Source: Actinomadura macra NBRC 14102 (GTDB taxonomy: Bacteria; Actinomycetota; Actinomycetes; Streptosporangiales; Streptosporangiaceae). Taken from it: a DNA stretch of 64,000 nt. The stretch spans positions 620,001 to 684,000 of the forward strand of contig NZ_BCQT01000006.1 in assembly GCF_001552215.1 (NCBI RefSeq), in the 5' to 3' direction. Within the stretch, counting starts at the first letter, position 1, and every line of letters starts with the position of its first letter. Below, in pieces: positions 8,269 through 16,181 of this stretch. Below the pieces are notes generated by a model. It saw only the letters and a list, made by a program, of their open reading frames with translations, had not been told where the DNA came from and ran no database searches. The position numbers and the translations under genes were made by a program.

Positions 8269-10038
8269 TCACTCCGCCTTGCGCAGGAGCGGTCGGCCGT
8301 TCTCGGCCATGGACAGGAGCGAGAACCAGCGGCGCTCGTCGAAACCGAGGAACATGGCGTCCTCCAGAGTGGGCAGAAACTCCTCGGAAAGGACGGTGTC
8401 GGGCTGGACGCGCTGCAGGAGCCGCTGCAAGCAGAGGACGAGCCACTCCCCGCCCGCGAAGGGCCCGCCGAACTCCTGCCTATTGTGAATCCAAGTTAGC
8501 ATGCAGGAGACCATTGCATGCAGTTCGCAATAGCGGCGGGCGCGGCCAAGGGCGGCCACCGAGGTGGTGTCGCCGGCGGAGGCGCGGATGGCCTCGTCGA
8601 GCGTGGTCCGCATGCCGCCGATGCCGGCCAGTAGGTCCTTCAGCTCGGCCGCGACACCGGGGGCCGCATGCGTGTTGGCCGCGGTGAGGACCTCGTCGGC
8701 GATGGCCTCGAACCGCTGTCCGACCTCGTCGCGTCCCTCGTTGGTGAGCTGGAGCAGGCGGCCGTCGGGGTCCCACGCGCGGGGCGTGCGCGTCCAGGAG
8801 AACAGCTCGGCGAGCAGTTCGTCCTCGTCCCCGGTCTCCTCCGGCGGGGAGACGAGGAAGGGGAGCTGGCCCGCGACGTTGGCGAGGTTGACGTGCGTGG
8901 TGCCCTCGAAGATGCTGGCGATGGCGTGGTCGCGCTGCAACTTCTGGAACACCCCGTGGGCGACGCCTTCGCGCAGGTAGCCGCGGGCGGCGAGGACCGT
9001 CGCGATGCTGGCGACCACCTCCTCCCCGAGGACCGGGACGAAGTACTTCACGATCGACGACCACAGGCTCAGCCGGCCGGGCGCGGTCGTCAGGCACCGT
9101 GCGACGGGTATCGCGACGCACTCGGCGATCAGCAGGTCGAGGTGCGCCTTGACGAGATGGTCGCGGATGACCGGGATGTTGTAGATGCCGGAGCCGTAGA
9201 GGGTGCGCCGGCGCGCGTACTCGATCCCGATCCGCACGACCGCGTCCATCGTCCCGACGGACAGGGCGGCGATGGCCGTCCGCGTGATCTGGAGGGTCTT
9301 GAGCGTCTGGACCAGCCCGGAGCCCTTCCGGCCGATGACGCAGCTCGCCGGCAGGCGGGCGTTGGTGAACGCGACGCCGCTGAGGTCGTGGCCGCGCAGT
9401 CCCACCGTCCGCACCGGCGGCAGTACGGACCAGCACTCCGGGGCCAGCTCGCGCTTGTCCACCAGGAGGAGGGAGAAGTCGCGCGTCCCGGTCCTGGCGT
9501 AGGTGGTGACGAACCGGCCCTTGGTCGCGTTGCCGACCGGCCACTTCGTCCCGTTGAGGACCAGCCCGTCGCCCTCCTGTTCGGCGCGCGACTCCGAGGC
9601 CATCACGTCGCTGCCGTGGTCGGCCTCCGAGACGCCGAAGCAGGCGAAGTCACCGCGCAGCACCCCGTCCGCGACGGTCTTGCGCTGCGCGGCGTTGCCC
9701 CACAACCAGACGGGGTTCACCGCCAGCAACCCGGACCCGTACATCACGGCGACCGTGACGCTGCGCCGCGAGATGCCGCGGGTGACGAAGAACAGTTCCT
9801 CCAGCGTGGTCAGGCGCCCGCCGAGGCCGCTCGGCACCAGGTAGGCGGGAAACCCCCAGGCCCGGACGGCGTCGACCGCGCCGGGCGGGATCTCGTCGCG
9901 TTCCTCGGCCTCGACGATGGCCTTGTACGAGAAGGGCCCGGCCTCGTCGTTCATCGGGTCGCCGAGAAAGGCGTCCAGATCGGCGGCGATCCGGTGGGCC
10001 GGGGACAGTACTGCGCGTGCGGGGACCTTTCTGTCCAT
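8269..10038 (-). CDS. Acyl-CoA dehydrogenase family protein
   Basis: 589-aa flavoenzyme of the acyl-CoA dehydrogenase family, longer than the usual 380-400 residues because of a C-terminal helical extension (about 400-589). Visible motifs are FACFGVSEADHGSD (flavin/substrate loop, about 131-144), LNGTKWPVGNA (about 161-171) and IFEGTTHVN (about 376-384), where Glu378 is the expected catalytic base. The family makes an alpha,beta double bond. In this operon the substrate may be an acyl-ACP rather than acyl-CoA, which would be an oxidation step on the carrier; this is inferred from the FAAL and ACP neighbours. The start at 10038 has GAAGGA upstream. Confidence 0.9.
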   Translation of the reverse strand: MDRKVPARAVLSPAHRIAADLDAFLGDPMNDEAGPFSYKAIVEAEERDEIPPGAVDAVRAWGFPAYLVPSGLGGRLTTLEELFFVTRGISRRSVTVAVMYGSGLLAVNPVWLWGNAAQRKTVADGVLRGDFACFGVSEADHGSDVMASESRAEQEGDGLVLNGTKWPVGNATKGRFVTTYARTGTRDFSLLLVDKRELAPECWSVLPPVRTVGLRGHDLSGVAFTNARLPASCVIGRKGSGLVQTLKTLQITRTAIAALSVGTMDAVVRIGIEYARRRTLYGSGIYNIPVIRDHLVKAHLDLLIAECVAIPVARCLTTAPGRLSLWSSIVKYFVPVLGEEVVASIATVLAARGYLREGVAHGVFQKLQRDHAIASIFEGTTHVNLANVAGQLPFLVSPPEETGDEDELLAELFSWTRTPRAWDPDGRLLQLTNEGRDEVGQRFEAIADEVLTAANTHAAPGVAAELKDLLAGIGGMRTTLDEAIRASAGDTTSVAALGRARRYCELHAMVSCMLTWIHNRQEFGGPFAGGEWLVLCLQRLLQRVQPDTVLSEEFLPTLEDAMFLGFDERRWFSLLSMAENGRPLLRKAE

Positions 10039-10141
10039 CTTCCTTCGACTCCCTGTGGCTGGACGTTGATGTCGGACAGCCGGCCGGGCCGGGAGAGGTG
10101 GCCGGGGCGGGACGGCGACCTGGCCGGCGGGGTCGCCCCGG

Positions 10142-10540
10142 TCAGGGGGGCGGGCCCGGTTCCTCCATCCGCCGTCCCACCGCGCGGGCGAGCGTCATCG
10201 CCGCGGGCAGCGGGCGGACCATGACTGTCAGACCGGCGACGAGTCCCTCCTCGCCGAACCTGACCAGGTCGAGTCCCTGGAGGGACTTGCCCATGACGCG
10301 CGCGCTGAAGACCAGCGCCTGGGCGGGTGGGCCGCCTTCGCGGCTCACGAGGTCGTCGGTGTAGCGGAAGTCCTCGAACACCTCAAGGAGGACCTGTAGC
10401 AGCGCGGCGACGGCGTCACGGCCGTGGTAGGGCTTCACCATCACCGGGCTGTGGAACTCGATGTCCGGATCCAGGGTCCGGGTGATCGCGGCGAGGTCCT
10501 TGGACTCCACCGCGTGTCGGAACGTTCCGGGAATCGTCAC
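10142..10540 (-). CDS. SnoaL/NTF2-like protein
   Basis: 132-aa protein with the cone-shaped NTF2-like (SnoaL-like) fold signature: FRHAVESKDLAAITRTLDPDI, then 'FHSPVMVKPYHGRDAVAALL' and a final beta pattern 'GLDLVRFGEEGLVAGLTVMVRP'. Members act as small isomerases, hydratases or ligand-binding proteins. In this operon (ACP, ligase, dehydrogenase) a role on a lipid intermediate is plausible but unproven. No cysteine or metal site is visible. It is separated from the dehydrogenase by about 100 bases and from the GDSL gene by about 110 bases that contain a short tandem repeat. Confidence 0.82.
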   Translation of the reverse strand: MTIPGTFRHAVESKDLAAITRTLDPDIEFHSPVMVKPYHGRDAVAALLQVLLEVFEDFRYTDDLVSREGGPPAQALVFSARVMGKSLQGLDLVRFGEEGLVAGLTVMVRPLPAAMTLARAVGRRMEEPGPPP

Positions 10541-10570
10541 CTGCGTTGCTCCCCTTGCCTTTCACTCGGA

Positions 10571-10627
10571 CATCTCTGCTCGCGCATCTCTGCTCGCACA
10601 CTTTTGCTGGGACGCCTCTGCTCGGAC
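10571..10627. repeat. Short imperfect tandem repeat, about 14-bp period
   Basis: Four imperfect copies of a CATCTCTGCTCGCG-like unit start at about 10571, 10585, 10600 and 10614, between the SnoaL-like gene and the first GDSL gene. The tract is untranslated in the operon. It may be slippage-generated, and no function is evident. Confidence 0.55.
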
Positions 10628-10652
10628 GCCGCGCTTCCCGCGGACACCGTGT

Positions 10653-11462
10653 TCAGGACGCCGTCCGAACCGGGACGGCCCGGGCGAGGTCCTCGGCCCA
10701 GGCGCGGTAGCCGGCCGGCGACGGATGGAAGCCGTCGGAGGCGAACAGCCTGCGGTCGCGCGCCATCGCCTCGTCCATCGGCACGTGGACGGCACCGGCG
10801 GCCCGCGTGGCCGCGCGGGTGAGCCGGTCCATGGTCCGCGCCCGCGTCCCGAGGACCAAGCGCAGCGGTCGCGGGATGGCGGGGAACCGGTGCACCGGGG
10901 GCATGCCCGCCACCAGGACCGTCGCGTGCCCGTACCGGTCGTGCAGCGCGGTGATGAGCGCGGTCATGTCGTCGGTCCACTTCTTCAGCGGGCGTCCCCG
11001 GACCAGGTCGTTGATGCCGATGGCGACGACCACGAGGTCCGTCCTGCCCTCGGCGCCGCTGTTGCCGCTCTCCTCGGTCTCCTCGGGCCCGGAGACCCCG
11101 TCGCGCGCCGGTGGTGCGGCGGGCGGGGGGATGAGGTCGGCGATGACCTTGCGGACGGTCGCCCCGTTCTCACCGGCGACCGACCAGGCCACGGCCCGGT
11201 GGAGACGCTCCCGCAGCGCTTCGGCGAGGAAGCCGGGAAGTGCCTGCGCGTGGAGCGAGGCCCCCACGCCGACGGCCGTGGACTCGCCGATCACGACGAG
11301 CCGGAACGCCGGTTCCGCGCCGCCGGCGACGCCCTGCTCGTCCCCCGCCGCCGGGTCGAGGCGCGGCGTGCGGCGCATGGTCAGCCACGCCTGGACGATC
11401 AGGACCGGCGCGAGCGCCGCCAGCACCACCGGCTGCCGGACGCGGTCGAATGGTCTTTTCAT
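10653..11462 (-). CDS. Membrane-anchored or secreted SGNH/GDSL hydrolase
   Basis: 269-aa SGNH-family esterase/lipase-like enzyme. An N-terminal hydrophobic helix (VVLAALAPVLIVQAWL, about residues 10-25) suggests a signal anchor or export. Block I reads VVIGESTAVGVG, a GES variant of GDS, where Ser is the nucleophile. Block III is VVAIGINDLV with the oxyanion Asn, and block V is SDGFHPSPAGY with the catalytic Asp and His. ATG at 11462 was chosen because it directly precedes the hydrophobic helix and has GGGGA upstream; longer versions run into the previous gene. It is paired with a second SGNH gene just upstream, suggesting deacylation or release of a lipid product. Confidence 0.85.
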   Translation of the reverse strand: MKRPFDRVRQPVVLAALAPVLIVQAWLTMRRTPRLDPAAGDEQGVAGGAEPAFRLVVIGESTAVGVGASLHAQALPGFLAEALRERLHRAVAWSVAGENGATVRKVIADLIPPPAAPPARDGVSGPEETEESGNSGAEGRTDLVVVAIGINDLVRGRPLKKWTDDMTALITALHDRYGHATVLVAGMPPVHRFPAIPRPLRLVLGTRARTMDRLTRAATRAAGAVHVPMDEAMARDRRLFASDGFHPSPAGYRAWAEDLARAVPVRTAS

Positions 11463-11494
11463 CTTTATCCCCAGTCCTCGGGCGGCCCCGAGGA

Positions 11495-12130
11495 TCAGAC
11501 GGTCGGCTCCTTGAGCAGATCTCTGGCGATGTGCGCGACCACCTCGGCGACATAAGAGTGTCCCGCGACGTTCAGGTGGATTCCGTCGGCGCTCCACATC
11601 GACGGATCACTCACCTTGGACACCGATTCCCGGGTCGGGAACGTCATTCCGGACGCGCGGGAGACGCGGTCCAGCTCGGCGTTGAAGTCGGCGATGCGCT
11701 GCACGACCCGTTTTCGCCGGAACTGCGACATGGGGGATCTCTCCAGAAATGGCGGGCGCGGCACCGGAATGGCGATGGCGACCGCGCCCGTCTCCCGGGC
11801 CCAGCCGAACACCTCCGCCAGCCGCACGGCGACGTCGGCCACCTCGAAACCGTTGAGCGCGTCGTTCATTCCGCAGCCGAGCATCACCAGCCGCGGGTGC
11901 AGATCACGGGCCTGCGGAAGCTGGCCGCGGACCACATGCTCGATCGTCGCACCGGGTTCGGCGAGGTTGCGGAGCCGGTCGCGGGGGAAGTCCAGGTGGC
12001 GTGCGAGCCGCCCGGCCCAGCCGATCCAGCCGCCGGTGGGGTCAGGATCATGCCATCCCTCGGCCACGCTGTCACCGAGCACCACCATCGGGCGCCCGGC
12101 GCCGCCGGCCTCCGGCCGGCCGCCCATCAC
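11495..12130 (-). CDS. SGNH/GDSL hydrolase, cytoplasmic type
   Basis: 211-aa SGNH hydrolase. Block I is VVLGDSVAEGW (nucleophile Ser), block III is LGCGMNDALN and block V is SADGIHLNVAGH with the Asp/His pair. No signal peptide is visible, in contrast to the neighbouring GDSL protein. The start overlaps the end of the ACP gene by 4 bases (ATGA-type), so the two are translationally coupled. The close link to an ACP suggests a thioesterase-like job on an acyl-ACP, though SGNH enzymes have broad substrates. Confidence 0.87.
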   Translation of the reverse strand: MMGGRPEAGGAGRPMVVLGDSVAEGWHDPDPTGGWIGWAGRLARHLDFPRDRLRNLAEPGATIEHVVRGQLPQARDLHPRLVMLGCGMNDALNGFEVADVAVRLAEVFGWARETGAVAIAIPVPRPPFLERSPMSQFRRKRVVQRIADFNAELDRVSRASGMTFPTRESVSKVSDPSMWSADGIHLNVAGHSYVAEVVAHIARDLLKEPTV

Positions 12131-12384
12131 GCGACGAGATCGAGCAGGTAGTCGGTGAGCGCGGCGACCGTCTCCCGGCGCCGTGCCTCGGCCACGTCCA
12201 CCTCGACCTGCAGGTGGTCCTCGATGTCGCTGATGATGCTGATCGCATAGACCGAATCCACGCCATAGCGCGCGAGCTCGACCCCTGGATCGATGTTTTC
12301 GGCGGGCCTGTCGAGGTAGAAGGCGATCCTGTCAAGAAGCCACGTTTGTAGCTCGTCACGGGAAATTATTTCCGACCCGTTCAC
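12127..12384 (-). CDS. Acyl carrier protein
   Basis: 85-aa stand-alone acyl/peptidyl carrier protein. The motif YGVDSVYAISII contains the Ser that receives phosphopantetheine, followed by the normal helix III region and a closing helix AALTDYLLDLV. It is the first gene of the operon with two SGNH hydrolases, an NTF2-like protein, an acyl-CoA dehydrogenase and a FAAL, and is the likely acceptor of the fatty acid activated by the FAAL. GTG at 12384 is chosen because GAGGAGG lies 7-8 bases upstream. Because no NRPS or PKS lies nearby, the final product is unknown. Confidence 0.92.
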   Translation of the reverse strand: MNGSEIISRDELQTWLLDRIAFYLDRPAENIDPGVELARYGVDSVYAISIISDIEDHLQVEVDVAEARRRETVAALTDYLLDLVA

Positions 12385-12837
12385 CGCATTCCTCCTCTGT
12401 CAGAGGATCTTCAAAATCAATCGCGATTGCCGTCGGAGACGAGCACACCGCAAGATACCGGCTCAATGGTGGCGTGTCTCCAGATTCATATGTGAACGAT
12501 CGGACACAAGGATGTCACTGTTTCGTAAATTAAGTCAGCCGTCCGGTAAAACGGAAGATTGTTACCTGCGGGTAACTATTTCCGTTAAGGGCAGGTCACG
12601 GCCGGTCCGGCCGCCGAGGTCACGCGGAGCCCCATGATCCACTCGGCTCCCGGAGGGCATACGACGACACGCGACCTGCATGCTTCCCCATCCGGGCTCG
12701 CGAACCGCCGCTCCCGTCCGGGCACGTTCCATGCGAGTTTCGGACAACCGGACACACCACTCGCGGGCCACCTGTCAATTCGGCCGCCGGAAGCGTTCCA
12801 AGCGCCGCACAGGACGCTCCACCCGCCGGGCACGCAC
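12385..12837. promoter_or_regulatory. Upstream region of the ACP/FAAL operon with an extended dyad
   Basis: No gene can be supported here. The part at 12470-12600 is AT-richer than its surroundings and probably carries the promoter of the minus-strand ACP operon. It contains a nested inverted repeat: GTTACC/GGTAAC (12561-12576) inside AACGGAA/TTCCGTT (12550-12586), about 37 bp in all, large enough for a dimeric or tetrameric repressor. The remainder (12600-12837) is GC-rich, downstream of hypE, without a recognisable terminator. Confidence 0.5.
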
Positions 12838-13905
12838 TCAGCAGATGCGGGGAAGGGGGTCGCCAACCAGGAGGTCCACGACACGGGTGCCGCCGAAGGA
12901 CGTCCGCAGCAGGACGAGGCCCGGCGGATCCTGCTTGACGTGACCGATGACGGCGGCGTCCGCGCCGTCGGGGTGGGCGCGGAGCGCGGCCAGGGCGGCC
13001 TCCTCCGCATCGCGGGACACCACGATCACCGCGCGGCCCTCGCAGGCGACATAGAGGGGGTCCAGGCCGAGCAGCTCGCAGGCGCCCCGAACGGCGGAAC
13101 TCACCGGGACGGCGTCCTCGTCGACGACCACGGCCATACCGGCGTCGGCGGCCAGCTCGTTGAGCACGGTGGCGACACCGCCCCGGGTGGCGTCGCGCAT
13201 CCGGTGGACGGCGCCGGGGCAGACGTCGCGAAGGTGGGCGATCAGCCCGTTCAGCGGCGCGGTGTCGGAACCGACCTCCGCCTCGATGTCGAGGTCGCCG
13301 CGAGCCAGCAGGACGGTGACACCGTGCTCGCCGATCGGGCCGGTGACCAGGACGGCGTCGCCCGCGAGCACCTCGCCGGACGGCGCGGAGCCGAGCAGCC
13401 CGACACCGGAGGTGCTGATGTAACAGCCGTCGGCCTTGCCGCGCTCGACGACCTTGGTGTCGCCCGTGACGATGGTGACGCCCGCCGCCTCGGCGGCGCG
13501 CCGCATGGACGCGGTGATCCGGCGCAGGTCACGGACGGGGAAGCCCTCTTCGAGGATGAAGCCGGCGGACAGGTGGAGCGGTGTCGCGCCGGCGACGGCG
13601 AGGTCGTTGACGGTGCCGTTGACGGCCAGGTCTCCGATGTCGCCGCCGGGGAAGAAGAGCGGGGACACGACGTAGGAGTCGGTGGTGAAGGCCAGGCCGG
13701 TGCCGTTCACGCTCAACAGCGCCGAGTCGTCCATACGGTCGAGGAGGGGGTTGCCGAACGCCTCCCGGAAGACCGCCTCCACCAGCGTGCGGGTCGCCTT
13801 GCCGCCGGCGCCGTGGGCCAGGGTGATGTGGTCCTCGCGCAGGCGGGGCCGGGCCGCGCGGGCCCGGTCGATGCGGTCGAGGACCTGTTCTTCGCGGACT
13901 TTCAC
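12838..13905 (-). CDS. hypE: Hydrogenase maturation protein HypE
   Basis: 355-aa HypE. The enzyme dehydrates a thiocarbamoyl group on its C-terminal cysteine to thiocyanate, giving the CN ligands for the NiFe-hydrogenase iron. The protein has the PurM/SelD-like fold motifs ITLAHGAGGKAT, 'DDSALL', 'FTTDSYVVSPLFFPGGDIG' and 'ATRGGVATVLNELA', and ends in the essential PRIC tail. GTG at 13905 overlaps the hypD stop (GTGA) and has AAGGAGG upstream. The carbamoyl donor HypF is not encoded in this window. It is the last gene of the 15-gene hydrogenase operon. Confidence 0.96.
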   Translation of the reverse strand: MKVREEQVLDRIDRARAARPRLREDHITLAHGAGGKATRTLVEAVFREAFGNPLLDRMDDSALLSVNGTGLAFTTDSYVVSPLFFPGGDIGDLAVNGTVNDLAVAGATPLHLSAGFILEEGFPVRDLRRITASMRRAAEAAGVTIVTGDTKVVERGKADGCYISTSGVGLLGSAPSGEVLAGDAVLVTGPIGEHGVTVLLARGDLDIEAEVGSDTAPLNGLIAHLRDVCPGAVHRMRDATRGGVATVLNELAADAGMAVVVDEDAVPVSSAVRGACELLGLDPLYVACEGRAVIVVSRDAEEAALAALRAHPDGADAAVIGHVKQDPPGLVLLRTSFGGTRVVDLLVGDPLPRIC

Positions 13906-15020
13906 CGGGTCGCCTCCTTGACGCGGGCACGGGTGAAGCGGCCGAAGTTGTAGTAGGCGGCGCAGGCGCCCTCGGACGAGACCATGCACGTCCCGATCGG
14001 CGTCTCGGGCGTGCAGGCGGTCCCGAAGACCTTGCACTCCCAGGGCTTCAGGACGCCCTTGAGCACCTCGCCGCACTGGCAGGACCGCGGGTCGGCGACG
14101 CGGCTTCCGGGGATGTCGAAGAGCCGCTCGGCGTCGAAGGCGGCGTCCTTCATGCGGAGCGCGGAATGAGAGATGAAGCCGAGGCCGCGCCATTCGAAAT
14201 AGGGGCGCGGCTCCATGGTCTGGTTGATGGCCTGGAGCGCCTTGGCGTTGCCGTCCCAGGGCACGACGCGCCCGTACTGGTTCTCGACCTCGCAGCGGCC
14301 CTCGGCGAGCTGGGTCAGCAGCATGTGGATCGACTGGAGGATGTCCAGCGGCTCGAAACCGGCGACGACCAGAGGTTTCCCGTAGTCGCGGGTGATGAAC
14401 CCGTACGGGCGGCAGCCGATGACGGTCGAGACGTGGCCGGGGCCGATGAAGCCGTCCAGCCGCAGGTCGGGCGAGTCGAGGATGGCCTTGATCGCCGGAA
14501 GGATCGTCACGTGGTTGCAGAAGACCGAGAAGTTCTCCACCCCGGCGGACGCCGCGCGCAGGACGGTCATCGCGGTGGACGGCGCGGTCGTCTCGAACCC
14601 GATGCCCATGAACACCACGCGGCGCGACGGGTTCCGCTCGGCGATCTTCAGCGCGTCCAGCGGCGAGTAGACCATCCGGATGTCGGCGCCGGCGGCCTTG
14701 GCGTCCAGGAAGGAGCCCCGCCCGCCGGGCACCCGCATCATGTCCCCGAACGTCGTCATGATCACCTCGGGCCGGGACGCGATGTCGATCGCGTCGTCCA
14801 CCCGTCCCATCGGGATCACGCACACCGGGCAGCCGGGCCCGTGCACGAGCGAGATGTTCTCCGGCAGATAGTCCTCGATGCCGTGCTTGTAGATGGTGTG
14901 GGTGTGGCCGCCGCACACCTCCATGAACTTGTAGTGGCGACCGGGCTCGCACAGGGCGGCGATGGATGCCGCGAGGGACCGCGCCTTCGCGGCGTCCCGG
15001 TACTCGTCGACGTGGCGCAT
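13902..15020 (-). CDS. hypD: Hydrogenase maturation protein HypD
   Basis: 372-aa HypD, the Fe-S scaffold on which, with HypC, the Fe(CN)2CO unit is assembled. Conserved motifs visible are FMEVCGGHTHTIYKHGIEDYLP, 'VHGPGCPVCVIP', 'FETTAPSTA' and the C-terminal cysteine set PRSCQCGEVLKG...PWECKVFGTACTPETPIGTCMVSSEGACAAYY that holds the [4Fe-4S] cluster. ATG at 15020 overlaps the hypC stop (TGATG) and gives the canonical N-terminus; upstream in-frame sequence is a shadow of hypC and the SIS gene. The length is normal for the family. Confidence 0.96.
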   Translation of the reverse strand: MRHVDEYRDAAKARSLAASIAALCEPGRHYKFMEVCGGHTHTIYKHGIEDYLPENISLVHGPGCPVCVIPMGRVDDAIDIASRPEVIMTTFGDMMRVPGGRGSFLDAKAAGADIRMVYSPLDALKIAERNPSRRVVFMGIGFETTAPSTAMTVLRAASAGVENFSVFCNHVTILPAIKAILDSPDLRLDGFIGPGHVSTVIGCRPYGFITRDYGKPLVVAGFEPLDILQSIHMLLTQLAEGRCEVENQYGRVVPWDGNAKALQAINQTMEPRPYFEWRGLGFISHSALRMKDAAFDAERLFDIPGSRVADPRSCQCGEVLKGVLKPWECKVFGTACTPETPIGTCMVSSEGACAAYYNFGRFTRARVKEATR

Positions 15021-15289
15021 CAGCCGATCCTCGATTCGCGGAGTGCGTCGATCTCGTCGTCGTAGGCGGGGCCGAGGCTCTCCAGGAGCGCCAGCGTGGC
15101 GCGCGCCTCGTCCTCGTCGATGCGGGAGAGGGCGAAGCCGACGTGGATCAGGACCCAGTCGCCGGCCGCGAGCGGCGCTCCGTCCAGCAGCCCGGTGTCG
15201 ACCGCGCGGCGGACCCCGCCGATGTCGGCCGTCGCCAGCGGGCGGTCCGCCATGACCTCCACGATCTCCCCGGGAATCGCCAGGCACAT
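15020..15289 (-). CDS. hypC: Hydrogenase maturation chaperone HypC
   Basis: 89-aa HypC/HupF chaperone. The mature N-terminus MCLAIPGEIVEV carries the essential Cys2 that binds the iron centre and contacts the large subunit. The strand 'AAGDWVLIHVGFALSRIDEDEA' completes the OB-like fold. ATG at 15289 is fixed by the MCLAIPG motif and by its TGATG overlap with the SIS gene stop; an upstream start would hide Cys2 and was rejected. It is followed directly by hypD, its complex partner, in the usual hypC-hypD-hypE order. Confidence 0.95.
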   Translation of the reverse strand: MCLAIPGEIVEVMADRPLATADIGGVRRAVDTGLLDGAPLAAGDWVLIHVGFALSRIDEDEARATLALLESLGPAYDDEIDALRESRIG

Positions 15290-15981
15290 CAGAGGGCCTC
15301 CTGAGTGAGTTCCCACAGCGCGTGGTAGATCGTCGTCTGCGCCTCCTGGATGCGGTGCACCGAGGTGGACGGGACGACGAACAGATGGTCCAGGCCGGGC
15401 GTTTCGGCCATCTGGCCGCCGCTGTCCCCGGCGAGGCCGACCGTCACCATGCCGCGCCGCCCGGCCTCCCTGAGGGCGGCCATCAGGTTGTCGGAATCGC
15501 CGCTGGTGGACAGCGCGAGCGCGATGTCGCCGCGGCGCCCGAACGCGGCCAGCTGCCGGGCGAACACCACCTCGAACCCGATGTCGTTGGACAGCGCGGT
15601 GAGAACGGCGGCATCGGTCGTGAGCGCCAGCGCGGGCAGCGGCCGGGCGTGTGGACCCGGGTTGACGAACAGCGCGGCGACGTCCTGCGCGTCCGTCGAG
15701 CTGCCGCCGTTGCCGAAGGTGAACAGCCGGCCGCCGGCACGGAACGCCTCCGCCATCCGGACGGCGCAGGCGGTCAGGTCGGCACCGCAGCGGTCGAGGA
15801 CGAGCCCGCGCAGCCGGACGATCTCGCGGGCCTTCTCGGCGGTCGAGCGGCGGACCTCCGCCAGCACCCCATCGAGAGCCGCATCCTCAGAGCCGCCGCC
15901 AAGACCGCCCCCGCGGCCGCCTTCAGAACCGCCGGAGCCTCCGGTGTCCAGAAAGGGGTAGAGCTGCTTCATGTCGGTCAT
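15289..15981 (-). CDS. SIS-domain (GmhA-like) protein in hydrogenase operon, copy 2
   Basis: 230-aa sugar isomerase (SIS) domain protein related to sedoheptulose-7-phosphate isomerase GmhA. It shows the phosphosugar-binding signature FTFGNGGSSTDAQDVAALF and 'LALSTSGDSDNLMAAL'. A Gly-rich linker (GGSGGSEGGRGGGLGG) lies near residues 14-30. SIS genes are known to occur within actinobacterial hydrogenase clusters, but no step in NiFe-site assembly is assigned to them. The ATG overlaps the preceding HypC-like gene (ATGA), and its stop overlaps hypC. It is a diverged paralogue of the SIS gene two positions upstream. Confidence 0.88.
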   Translation of the reverse strand: MTDMKQLYPFLDTGGSGGSEGGRGGGLGGGSEDAALDGVLAEVRRSTAEKAREIVRLRGLVLDRCGADLTACAVRMAEAFRAGGRLFTFGNGGSSTDAQDVAALFVNPGPHARPLPALALTTDAAVLTALSNDIGFEVVFARQLAAFGRRGDIALALSTSGDSDNLMAALREAGRRGMVTVGLAGDSGGQMAETPGLDHLFVVPSTSVHRIQEAQTTIYHALWELTQEAL

Positions 15982-16181
15982 GTCATGACCCCGATCGCCT
16001 CCTTGGCATGGACGAGGACGGTGTCCCCCACCGCCGCGTCCACCAGCGCGACGCTGACCCGCTCGACCCGCCCGTCCCCGGCGTCGACATCGGCGAGCCC
16101 GCCGTCCACGAGGCGGACGACACGGACGGCGACCGCCTCGTCCGCGCAGGTCACGCAGTGACCACCGGCACATTCGGTCAC
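15978..16181 (-). CDS. Second, atypical HypC-like protein
   Basis: 67-aa HypC/HupF-like protein encoded between the two SIS genes. The body (VAVRVVRLVDGGLADVDAG...VSVALVDAAVGDTVLVHAKEAIGVM) has the HypC beta-barrel pattern. The N-terminus is TECAGGHCVTCADEA instead of MCLAIPG, so Cys2 is missing and three cysteines sit at positions 4, 9 and 12. This could be a metal- or Fe-S-binding variant, or a chaperone with a different partner. GTG at 16181 overlaps the upstream SIS stop (GTGA); an earlier in-frame start would add 24 unrelated residues. Confidence 0.8.
   Translation of the reverse strand: MTECAGGHCVTCADEAVAVRVVRLVDGGLADVDAGDGRVERVSVALVDAAVGDTVLVHAKEAIGVMT

Noticed and set aside
12838..14952. 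A 704-aa reading through hypD into hypE
   Set aside because: The first half is an out-of-frame shadow of hypD; HypE begins at the GTG overlapping the hypD stop.
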